A DNA stretch of 19,909 nucleotides from Sphingomonas sp. (GCA_025981625.1 JAICXF010000033.1:1-19909); one strand, 5' to 3'. Positions 7,338 to 13,752 are shown, counted from the first letter of the stretch. The notes: generated from the sequence alone by a model not told the origin. Program-made: numbers and translations.

Positions 7338-8449
7338 GCGACGAGGCCCTTGGCTTCGAGTTCGGCGCGGGCTTCGTCGACCCGGTCGTGCGCCTCCTGC
7401 TCGGCGACCCACGCGGCAAGCTCCGCGACACCTTCATCGAAATCCTTCTGGGCGCGAAACCCGAGCCGCTCATCCGCCTTGCTGCCGTCGCAAAAGCAGT
7501 GGCGAATGTCGCCGATGCGCGACTTGCCCACGATCTCCGGCTCGAGGTTGTTTCGTCCCATCGCCCGCGCCATCGATTGCGCGACCTGCCTGACGCTGCG
7601 TTCCTGGCCCGAGCCGATGTTGAACACTTCGCCCGGCGCATTCGGGTGCGTAAGTGCCTCGCAGAACGCCCGCGCGACGTCGCCGACATGGACGAAGTCG
7701 CGGCGCTGCTCGCCGTCCTCGAAGATCATCGGTCGCTGCCCGTTGGCGAGCCGCGACGAGAAGATCGCCAGCACGCCGGTGTACGGATTGGAGAGCGCCT
7801 GGCCCGGCCCATAGACATTGAACAGTCGCAGGCACACGCCTTCCATCCCGTAGGCCTGCGTCATGATCAGCGTCTGGCGCTCCTGCACATATTTGCCGAG
7901 CGCGTAGATCGACGCGAGGCTCGGCTGCTTCCATTCCGGCGTCGCTACCGGAGCTAGCGGGCGCCCCTGTGCATCGAGCGGGTCCCAGCTCTGACTGTCG
8001 GAGGTCCGCGGCGCTCGCTCCGCGTTCTGGACCAGCTGCCCGTCGGCGTCTCGGTACAGACCCTCGCCATAGATGCTCATCGACGAAGCGGTGACCACCC
8101 GCCGCACAGGATGGTCGATCAGCGCTTCGAAGAGCACGGCCGAGCCGGTCTCGTTGACCGAGGTGTAGCGCTCGACGGCATACATCGACTGGCCGACGCC
8201 AACCTCGGCGGCTAGGTGAATGACGGCGTCGATGTCCTTGAGACTATGCGCCACGACATCCTTGTTGCGAATGTCGCCAATCACCAGTTCGGCATCCGTT
8301 GGGAAGTCTTCGGGCCGCTCGCGATCGCCGTGGACCTGCTCGATCAAGCTGTCGAGCACCCGGACCTCATTGCCGCGGCGAAGAAGCTCGCTGCAAACCG
8401 CCCGCCCGATAAAACCGGCACCCCCCGTGACTAGAACCCTTTCCGCCAA
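7334..8449 (-). CDS. NAD-dependent epimerase of the dTDP-L-rhamnose 4-epimerase (WbiB-like) type
   Basis: The protein has 371 residues and is the first gene of the overlapping glycosyltransferase operon. No ATG fits the N-terminus, and translation most likely starts at TTG (8449-8447), preceded on the minus strand by AAGAAGGG about 8 bases upstream, a good ribosome site. VTGGAGFIG (7-15) binds NAD, and Tyr182-xxx-Lys186 (YALGK) is catalytic. HLAAEVGVGQSMY (78-90), SSMSIYGEG (122-130), GQALSNPYTGV and GDIRHCF match the subfamily usually annotated as dTDP-L-rhamnose 4-epimerase, which makes dTDP-6-deoxy-L-talose. Family members often have a Cys pair in the central insertion that is missing here. 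The rhamnose pathway genes are not in the window, so the substrate is inferred. A candidate EcfG-like promoter lies about 160 bases upstream. Confidence 0.9.
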   Translation of the reverse strand: MAERVLVTGGAGFIGRAVCSELLRRGNEVRVLDSLIEQVHGDRERPEDFPTDAELVIGDIRNKDVVAHSLKDIDAVIHLAAEVGVGQSMYAVERYTSVNETGSAVLFEALIDHPVRRVVTASSMSIYGEGLYRDADGQLVQNAERAPRTSDSQSWDPLDAQGRPLAPVATPEWKQPSLASIYALGKYVQERQTLIMTQAYGMEGVCLRLFNVYGPGQALSNPYTGVLAIFSSRLANGQRPMIFEDGEQRRDFVHVGDVARAFCEALTHPNAPGEVFNIGSGQERSVRQVAQSMARAMGRNNLEPEIVGKSRIGDIRHCFCDGSKADERLGFRAQKDFDEGVAELAAWVAEQEAHDRVDEARAELEAKGLVA

Positions 8450-8567
8450 TTTTCTGCCCTTCTTTACTATGTTGAGAACTCAGCGACGGAACACTTGGTC
8501 GTTTCGGCAGCGCAGCGAAAGAATACCGAAGCTATTGTCGTTTCACTGCTGCTGTTTTTACTAGCTC

Positions 8568-8579
8568 TAACATATGTTA
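8568..8579. promoter_or_regulatory. 12-bp perfect palindrome, possible operator
   Basis: TAACATATGTTA is a perfect palindrome in the AT-rich 210-base gap upstream of the glycosyltransferase operon, between the proposed transcription start (about 8602, leftward) and the TTG start at 8449. Such a site could bind a dimeric regulator. Nothing else identifies a regulator, and a 12-mer of this base composition may occur by chance. Confidence 0.25.
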
Positions 8580-8600
8580 TATCTGCATTGCTGATGCTTC

Positions 8601-8622
8601 TTCTTCTTGAACCCAAGAAGAA
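8601..8622. repeat. 9-bp inverted repeat with 4-base loop
   Basis: TTCTTCTTG and CAAGAAGAA are exact reverse complements separated by AACC. The hairpin follows the phosphoribosyltransferase-kinase gene by about 40 bases on the minus strand and overlaps the candidate EcfG-like -10 element. It has no T-run on the minus strand, so it is a poor intrinsic terminator; it may weakly attenuate read-through or be incidental. A second small hairpin (GCCGG, 6-base loop, CCGGC; 8638-8653) lies just upstream. The rest of the gap (8450-8567) holds the ribosome site of the next gene and no convincing gene. Confidence 0.4.
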
Positions 8623-8634
8623 AAGGTTTGTTCC
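8610..8634 (-). promoter_or_regulatory. Candidate EcfG-like promoter for the glycosyltransferase operon
   Basis: On the minus strand GGAAC (8634-8630) is followed after 16 bases by GGTT (8613-8610). The published EcfG general-stress consensus of alphaproteobacteria is GGAAC, 16-17 bases, CGTT; only the first base of the -10 differs. Transcription would begin near 8602, leaving a leader of about 150 bases before the TTG start at 8449. The same arrangement with the same 16-base spacer occurs twice in the 10844-10870 region, which strengthens the call. The start site is inferred. Confidence 0.5.
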
Positions 8635-8659
8635 CGCGCCGGTTCATTCCGGCCTTCAA

Positions 8660-10213
8660 TCAAACGAGGATTCCTGCCGAGTCGCAGGTGGTATGATCTT
8701 GAAGAAGAAGGCGGAGCGACTGCCGGTATCGGCCTTCGTCGGTGCCGCAGAGCGTCGCCTGGCCGAGCCGGAAAGCGGCGTAGGCCACGCGGTAGAATGC
8801 CAGCAGCTCCGCATCGGCAGCGCAGCACGCGGCGGCGAGCAGCTGTCTCTCCTCACCTTCACAGAGCTCGAACTCGGTGATCGCGCCCGCGACGTCCCAT
8901 GCGACATCCTGGCAGCCGACGAGATCGTGAGCCTGGTGGTGATCGACCGCATCCGTCTTGAGCAGACGGCCGTCCGCAAGCCGTAGCCATTCGCAGCGGT
9001 CCAGCTTGTTGTCGGTACGAATACGAAGAACGCGCGCGGCCAATGCGTCCGGATTCCATTGATCCAGTCGCCGCGCGACTTCGTCGCCGAACGCCAGCCC
9101 GACGTTCCGGCGGCACATGGTCAGGAGCTCATCGATGCTCGCCCCGCTCTCCGCATCGGCCGGGAACAAGCCCGCCCGGGTGCCAATGTATCGACCGATC
9201 GCTTCGACGGGTTTCTCGGTTTTCTGGAGGGGCTCCGCATCCTGCTGCCATCGTTCGACGAGGAAGCCGTGGACCAGCCCCAGCGGTTCCGGCGTCAGGC
9301 CAGCCGCATGCAGCGCACGCGCCATCTCGAGCTTGCGCTCGCCGCTCGCGCCGAGCCCGGCGAACTTCAGGAGCACCGGCTCGCCATCACGCATCGCGCG
9401 GAATTTCAGCCGCTCCCACGGATGCCCCATTGAGAACGGCTGAAGTGCCCCGAAGCGCTCGCGAAGGAACTCAGGATCAAACTCGGCCGGCACCCGCTGG
9501 GCCCCACGCCACCGGGCCCTGTGCCTTTCGCTGGCCTCCGGACCGAGATCGCCCGCGTGGCTCGGCACGAAAGCGATCCGCTCCAGCGGCACTCCTCGGG
9601 CCTCCAGCACGTCAGCCACCGAGCCGAACGAGCTGCCCGACAGTCCCGGCCCCTCATCGACGATGACGTAATGGACGTCCCGTTCGACCGTCGCCAGATC
9701 GACTTCGCGCGCGAACGGATGCCCGAAGGGACGGACGGTCAGCGCCGGCGGCGCGCCGAGGGTTGCGGCGACAATCGCCCCGAGCGTTGTCCCGATGCTG
9801 CGGATTCCGATCACGCGCGGCGGCGCCGACAGTCGGAGCTGCCTCGCTGCTGCGACGTAAGACTCCGGATAGACCGCGTAGAAGGCGAAGCCCTCGGGCA
9901 GGCGCAACTCGACCTGTCCTGCCCACCGCAGCGAAGGGATCGGCGGCAATTCACCGATCTCGCTGAACCGTGTGTCGGCTGACCGGACGACCGCAACCGC
10001 GAGCCGATGAAGGAAGAGGTCCAGCTCGCCGGTTGCATCGCCTCGGTCGGCAACGCCCTGAAGCAGCTGACCGGATTCGATCAGCGCACGCACCAGCCGC
10101 GCGTGTCGATCGATCCCGCGCGGCATTTTAGCGAGCGCCGCCAGCTGTTGGGCGATCGACGTCAGCCGCTCGCCGGCATCGGCGGATTCGCAATGGTCGC
10201 CATAGACCAGCAT
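8660..10213 (-). CDS. Phosphoribosyltransferase-like domain fused to a kinase-like (aminoglycoside-phosphotransferase-fold) domain, function unknown
   Basis: The protein has 517 residues. The ATG at 10213 lies 2 bases after the phosphatase stop, and a longer in-frame start would only add an Arg-rich stretch read inside that gene. Residues about 100-220 look like a type I phosphoribosyltransferase: GIRSIGTTLGA (136-146) resembles the pyrophosphate loop and VIVDEGPGLSGSSF (183-196) the PRPP-binding loop with its acidic pair. Residues about 255-505 resemble an APH/choline-kinase fold: LLKF (281-284, Lys283 as ATP lysine), a hinge at GFLVERW (316-322), and DGRLLKTDAVDHHQ (414-427) ending in QDVAWDVAGA (435-444), like the metal-binding and GDPAFDLA segments of APH proteins. 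The usual HxD catalytic loop is not obvious; TDNKLD (400-405) occupies its place. I know of no characterised homologue. Pairing with a phosphatase suggests a signalling or metabolite-phosphorylation module. Confidence 0.82.
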   Translation of the reverse strand: MLVYGDHCESADAGERLTSIAQQLAALAKMPRGIDRHARLVRALIESGQLLQGVADRGDATGELDLFLHRLAVAVVRSADTRFSEIGELPPIPSLRWAGQVELRLPEGFAFYAVYPESYVAAARQLRLSAPPRVIGIRSIGTTLGAIVAATLGAPPALTVRPFGHPFAREVDLATVERDVHYVIVDEGPGLSGSSFGSVADVLEARGVPLERIAFVPSHAGDLGPEASERHRARWRGAQRVPAEFDPEFLRERFGALQPFSMGHPWERLKFRAMRDGEPVLLKFAGLGASGERKLEMARALHAAGLTPEPLGLVHGFLVERWQQDAEPLQKTEKPVEAIGRYIGTRAGLFPADAESGASIDELLTMCRRNVGLAFGDEVARRLDQWNPDALAARVLRIRTDNKLDRCEWLRLADGRLLKTDAVDHHQAHDLVGCQDVAWDVAGAITEFELCEGEERQLLAAACCAADAELLAFYRVAYAAFRLGQATLCGTDEGRYRQSLRLLLQDHTTCDSAGILV

Positions 10214-10215
10214 GT

Positions 10216-10779
10216 TCAGTTGCCGGCGAGGTGCCGGTACGCGACGCACCCGAAGCTGTGATAATCCGGCACGGCGAGCCCCCGCGCCCGCAGCCATCGC
10301 GCCCAGCCTTCATATTGCGACTGGCTAGGCGAAACCATTTCTCGCCGGTCTTTTGCATGAACAAGCGCATCGATGGGTGCAAAGCCCTGATCGACGAGAA
10401 CGCACAAAGCGAGCAGCGCCGAACGTCCGATGCCATGCTGGCAGTGGATGAGGACGCGCCTGCCCTGCTGTAGATGCTGACGAACGAACGAGACCCCCGC
10501 TTCCAGATGCTCGATCGACGCAGGCTCCAGATCGGGGGTCGGCAGATGAAGGAAGTCAATCCCCGCCGCCCTCAACCGCGCTGCATCGTCACAGCTTTCG
10601 GCGCGCAGATCGACAACGGCACCGATGCGGTGCCCGTTGGCAAGCTCATGGGCTCGCTCGATCGGAAACGAACCGCCGACCGCCAGGCGGTCGGTCAGCC
10701 AGTGGAAATTCGGAACCCACTCGCCGACGGCTGCAGCATCTTCTTTATCAACGGTGGCATCTTCTTCTTCATCAGTCAT
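10216..10779 (-). CDS. Dual-specificity-type (Cys-based) protein or phosphoinositide phosphatase
   Basis: The protein has 187 residues. IHCQHGIGRSA (111-121) is the P-loop CX5R signature, with nucleophile Cys113 and Arg119. Asp83 in LPTPDLEP (79-86) is placed as the general acid. The first 18 residues are strongly acidic (MTDEEEDATVDKED) and precede the family's usual NFHWLTDRLAVGG start, so they are an extension. No clear ribosome site precedes the ATG. Substrates in this superfamily include phosphotyrosine or phosphoserine proteins, inositol phosphates and nucleotide 5'-phosphates. With an inositol-phosphate synthase on the divergent operon, dephosphorylating an inositol phosphate is as plausible as acting on a protein, but neither is shown. 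It is the first gene of its transcript, 2 bases before the PRTase-kinase fusion, and probably driven from the EcfG-like promoter at 10846-10870. Confidence 0.88.
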   Translation of the reverse strand: MTDEEEDATVDKEDAAAVGEWVPNFHWLTDRLAVGGSFPIERAHELANGHRIGAVVDLRAESCDDAARLRAAGIDFLHLPTPDLEPASIEHLEAGVSFVRQHLQQGRRVLIHCQHGIGRSALLALCVLVDQGFAPIDALVHAKDRREMVSPSQSQYEGWARWLRARGLAVPDYHSFGCVAYRHLAGN

Positions 10780-10843
10780 ATACGTGCTGGCCGCTTTTAC
10801 TGCTGTTCCGCTCTCGGTTACTGTCGTTTGTACAGTGAGAGAT

Positions 10844-10868
10844 GGAACAACAAAGCTTCACAACTGTT
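10844..10868 (+). promoter_or_regulatory. Candidate EcfG-like promoter, rightward half of a symmetric element
   Basis: On the plus strand GGAAC (10844-10848), a 16-base spacer and TGTT (10865-10868) resemble the EcfG consensus GGAAC-N16/17-CGTT, differing at one -10 base. Transcription would start near 10876. That would exclude the ATG at 10842 as the methyltransferase start and favour the ATG at 10914. The element is the mirror image of the leftward promoter on the same 27 bases. Confidence 0.45.
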
Positions 10869-10870
10869 CC
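10846..10870 (-). promoter_or_regulatory. Candidate EcfG-like promoter, leftward half of a symmetric element
   Basis: On the minus strand GGAAC (10870-10866) is separated by 16 bases from TGTT (10849-10846), close to the EcfG consensus. Transcription would begin near 10840, giving a leader of about 60 bases to the phosphatase ATG at 10779. The rest of the gap (10780-10843) shows no other clear promoter and no strong ribosome site. Confidence 0.5.
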
Positions 10871-10913
10871 GCGACCGTATGAACATTCATTGCAACCCCG
10901 AACCGATCCGCGG

Positions 10914-11708
10914 ATGAAGATAGTGGAACCCCGACTTCGCGCCGTGCCGCGCAATGCTCTCGAGGAGCGCATCGCGGCGCTCGCGCCGTGGTTTCACAAC
11001 ATCAATCTTGGTGGCGTGTGGACCGCCCCCGACCATTTTCTTGGCGACTATCCGGGGGCCAAGTTCCGCCGCTTCGCGCCGCAGCTGCCGAGGGACCTCA
11101 CTGGCAAAAGCGTGCTCGACATCGGCTGCAACGCCGGTTTCTACTCGATCGAGATGAAGCGCCGGGGCGCGACCCGCGTGCTCGGGATCGACAGCGACGA
11201 TCGCTATCTCGCGCAGGCGCGCCTCGCGAGCGAGACTCTCGGATACGACGACATCGAGTTCGCGAAGGTCGACGTCTACGACGTGGGCGCCCTGGCCGAG
11301 AAGTTCGATGTCGTCATTTTCATGGGTGTGCTCTACCACCTGCGGCACCCGCTCCTGGCACTCGACCTCATTCGCGAGCACGTGGCCGGCGACCTCATGC
11401 TGTTCCAGTCGATGCAGCGCGGCTCCAAGCATGTGCTCGCGCTCGACGAGGATTATGAGTTCGCCGAAACCAACATCTTCTTCGAAACCAGCTTCCCCAA
11501 ACTCCACTTCATCGAGAAGCAATATTCGCACGACTGGACCAACTGGTGGGTGCCGAACCGCGCCTGCACCGAAGCAATGCTGCGCTCGGCCGGGTTCAGC
11601 ATCGACAAACGGATCGAGGAAGAGGTTTATCTCTGCCGCGTGGCCGAGCGGCCCTTCGCGAAGTTCGGACCCGCGGCGGTCTATCCGGCAGGAGTCGCCG
11701 ACCAGTGA
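10914..11708 (+). CDS. SAM-dependent methyltransferase, TIGR04290-like, related to CmoB
   Basis: From the ATG at 10914 the protein has 264 residues. VLDIGCNAGFYSIEMKRRGA is motif I, about 67 residues in, followed by VLGIDSD (acidic end of strand 2) and VVIFMGVLYHLRHP (motif IV region). The segment PWFHNINLGGVWTAPDHFLGDYP and the C-terminal TNWWVPNRAC are what I remember of TIGR04290 methyltransferases, which travel with sugar and glycosyltransferase genes. The overall plan also resembles tRNA-modifying CmoB, but gene context argues for a small-molecule or glycan acceptor. An in-frame ATG at 10842 would add 24 residues, but those codons have poor third-position GC (10 of 24), no family similarity and overlap the promoter candidate; I prefer 10914, though neither start has a good ribosome site. 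The stop overlaps the next gene's GTG (GTGA). Confidence 0.9.
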   Translation: MKIVEPRLRAVPRNALEERIAALAPWFHNINLGGVWTAPDHFLGDYPGAKFRRFAPQLPRDLTGKSVLDIGCNAGFYSIEMKRRGATRVLGIDSDDRYLAQARLASETLGYDDIEFAKVDVYDVGALAEKFDVVIFMGVLYHLRHPLLALDLIREHVAGDLMLFQSMQRGSKHVLALDEDYEFAETNIFFETSFPKLHFIEKQYSHDWTNWWVPNRACTEAMLRSAGFSIDKRIEEEVYLCRVAERPFAKFGPAAVYPAGVADQ

Positions 11709-12622
11709 TCGAAGCGGCGATGATCTGGAACGAGCCCAACAACAAGTCGCACTGGGACCCGGAGATCGACCCCGACTGGTCGATGTTCGCCGACATGGCG
11801 ATCCAGGCTTCGGATGTGATCCGGGAGGCCAACCCGGAAGTGAAGCGCGTGCTTGGCGGGATGTCGCCGATCGATCCCTTCTGGGTCGAGCGGATGAGCG
11901 CCAGCGGCGTCATCGATGCGGTCGATGTCGTTGCGCTTCACGGCTTTCCGCTGGACTGGAACCTGTGGCCGATCGACGACTGGCCCGCCAAGATCGCCGA
12001 GATCGAGGCGGTCATTCCGGGCAAGGAGCTGTGGGTGACCGAGGTTGGCGTCGGCAGCTTCGGCGCCGAGGAGGTCCAGCAATTCGGGGTGAACAGGACC
12101 GCCGAGCTGCTGCTCGGCCGAGTGCCGCGGGTATTCTGGTATTCGCTGTTCGACTTGCCCCGCACCTGGGAAGCGACGACGCGCCACAAGGAGGCGGAGG
12201 GTTCATCCTATTACCGCCACTTCTACATGGGGCTGATCAGGGAAGACGGGACGCCCAAGCTCGCGCTCGACCATTTCCGCAAGTACACGCCGGACATGGG
12301 CATCATGCAATGGTTCCACTGGCACGACCATCGGCTCGAGGATGCCGTGCGTTGGCTGAAGGACCTCGGCGTCACTCACCTGCGCACCGGACTCAGCTGG
12401 TGGGACAGCTACCGCGACGGGTGGGAGGACTGGTTTGACCGGCAAATGGACGCGCTGGAGCCGTTCAACACCACTGTCACCTTCTGCTTCACCCCCGACC
12501 ATCTCGGCATTCAGCCGCATCACACCAGCCCGCCAAGGGACCCGGCGATGTTCGCCGACTTCTGCGGGCGGATGATCGAGCGCTATGCTCCCCGTTCTTC
12601 CATGAAAGTCGCCGCCGAATGA
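11705..12622 (+). CDS. Glycoside hydrolase clan A (beta-xylosidase-like) protein with apparently permuted TIM barrel
   Basis: The protein has 305 residues. The GTG at 11705 overlaps the methyltransferase stop as GTGA; an ATG five codons later (11720) is the alternative. MIWNEPNN (6-13) carries the acid/base Glu10 at the end of what is strand 4 in GH39/GH5 enzymes. VVALHGFP (75-82) matches strand 6, LWVTEVGVGSFG (109-120) holds the nucleophile Glu113 of strand 7, and VFWYSLFD (143-150) matches strand 8. After a linker, MQWFHWHDHRLEDAVRWL (201-218), THLRTGLSWWDSY (224-236) and TVTFCFTPDH (257-266) look like strands 1 to 3, and FADFCGRMIERYAP (283-296) like helix 3, which normally leads straight into NEP. 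Both catalytic Glu residues are present. There is no signal peptide, so it is cytoplasmic. It may cleave, transfer or bind a xyloside-like sugar made by the neighbouring operon. Confidence 0.85.
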   Translation: MIEAAMIWNEPNNKSHWDPEIDPDWSMFADMAIQASDVIREANPEVKRVLGGMSPIDPFWVERMSASGVIDAVDVVALHGFPLDWNLWPIDDWPAKIAEIEAVIPGKELWVTEVGVGSFGAEEVQQFGVNRTAELLLGRVPRVFWYSLFDLPRTWEATTRHKEAEGSSYYRHFYMGLIREDGTPKLALDHFRKYTPDMGIMQWFHWHDHRLEDAVRWLKDLGVTHLRTGLSWWDSYRDGWEDWFDRQMDALEPFNTTVTFCFTPDHLGIQPHHTSPPRDPAMFADFCGRMIERYAPRSSMKVAAE

Positions 12623-13737
12623 GCCTGCATGATCCCAAACGCACCGACATCAATGTCGCCGTGGTCGGCGTCGGCAATTGCGCCAGCTCGCTAATCCAGG
12701 GCATCGCCCATTATTCGAACGGGGGCGCCAACGAGCAGATCGGCCTCTCCCACTGGGACCTCGGCGGCTATCGCCCGAAGGACCTCAAGATCGTCGCCGC
12801 CTGGGACATCGACGAACGCAAGGTCGGGAAGGACGTCGCCGAAGCGATCTTCGCGCCGCCGAACTGCACCGCGACCTTTTGCGACCATGTCCCCGAAAGC
12901 GGCACAAAAGTACGGATGGGCAAGCTGCTCGACGGGATCGCCGGGCACATGGCGAACTTCCCGGACGAACGCACCTTCATCGTTGCCGACAAAGAGCGCG
13001 AGCCGTCGCAGGATGAGGTGGTCGAGGTGCTTCGGGACACCGCCACCGACGTGATGGTCAACTATCTTCCCGTCGGATCGCAGGAGGCAACGGAGTTCTA
13101 TGCCGAGTGCGCGCTCGAGGCCCGGGTCGCGTTCGTCAATTGCATGCCGGTGTTCATCGGCAGCGACGAGCGTTGGGCAAGGCGCTTCGAGGAAGCCGGC
13201 ATTCCGATCATCGGCGACGACATCAAGGCCCAGCTCGGCGCCACCATCGTCCACCGGGTGCTGACCGACCTGTTCAAGAAGCGCGGGGTCAAGCTCGACC
13301 GGACCTATCAGCTCAACACCGGGGGCAACACCGACTTCCTCAACATGCTCGAACGGTCCCGCCTGGCGTCCAAGAAGGTCAGCAAGACCGAAGCGGTGCA
13401 GTCCGTCGCCGAGCACCGGCTCGATCCCGAAAACATCCACGTCGGGCCGAGCGACTATGTCGCCTGGCAGAACGACAACAAGGTCTGCTTCCTCAGGATG
13501 GAAGGGCAGCTGTTCGGCGGGGTGCCGATGAATATCGAGCTTCGGCTCTCGGTCGAGGACTCCCCCAACAGCGCCGGCGTCGCGATCGACCTCATCCGCT
13601 GCGCCCGAGTGGCTCTCGACCGCGGCATGGCCGGCGCAATCCACGCGCCGGCTGCAGCCTTCTGCAAGCACCCGCCGCGGCAATTGCCCGACGACGAAGC
13701 CTTCGTGGAGCTGGAGCGTTTCATCCGCGGTTCCTGA
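12619..13737 (+). CDS. ino1: Myo-inositol-1-phosphate synthase (inositol-3-phosphate synthase)
   Basis: The protein has 372 residues and overlaps the upstream stop as ATGA. It converts glucose 6-phosphate to 1D-myo-inositol 3-phosphate in an NAD-dependent cyclisation in the cytoplasm. VAVVGVGNCASSLIQG (13-28) binds NAD. GDDIKAQLGATIVHR (199-213), QLNTGGNTDFLNM (231-243) and SVEDSPNSAGV (311-321) are hallmark family segments containing active-site Lys and Asn/Asp residues. The length fits the shorter bacterial/archaeal type rather than the roughly 500-residue eukaryotic enzyme. Inositol synthesis is not a routine housekeeping function in alphaproteobacteria, so its position between a methyltransferase, a glycosidase-like protein and many glycosyltransferases suggests inositol is part of the cluster's product. 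Confidence 0.95.
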   Translation: MSLHDPKRTDINVAVVGVGNCASSLIQGIAHYSNGGANEQIGLSHWDLGGYRPKDLKIVAAWDIDERKVGKDVAEAIFAPPNCTATFCDHVPESGTKVRMGKLLDGIAGHMANFPDERTFIVADKEREPSQDEVVEVLRDTATDVMVNYLPVGSQEATEFYAECALEARVAFVNCMPVFIGSDERWARRFEEAGIPIIGDDIKAQLGATIVHRVLTDLFKKRGVKLDRTYQLNTGGNTDFLNMLERSRLASKKVSKTEAVQSVAEHRLDPENIHVGPSDYVAWQNDNKVCFLRMEGQLFGGVPMNIELRLSVEDSPNSAGVAIDLIRCARVALDRGMAGAIHAPAAAFCKHPPRQLPDDEAFVELERFIRGS

Positions 13738-13752
13738 AGAGGAGACGCTCAA

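Noticed and set aside
6834..7814. Plus-strand open frame of 326 codons across two epimerase genes
   Set aside because: It is a reverse-strand shadow of two convincing SDR enzymes.
10801..10825. Additional minus-strand GGAAC near 10809 as another EcfG-like promoter
   Set aside because: No GTT follows at 16 or 17 bases, and the expected start would lie at or beyond the phosphatase ATG.
11546..11704. Upstream extension of the glycosidase-like gene into the methyltransferase gene (in-frame ATG at 11546)
   Set aside because: The added 53 residues are a frame-shifted reading of the methyltransferase C-terminus and show no barrel strands. The GTGA overlap gives a natural start.
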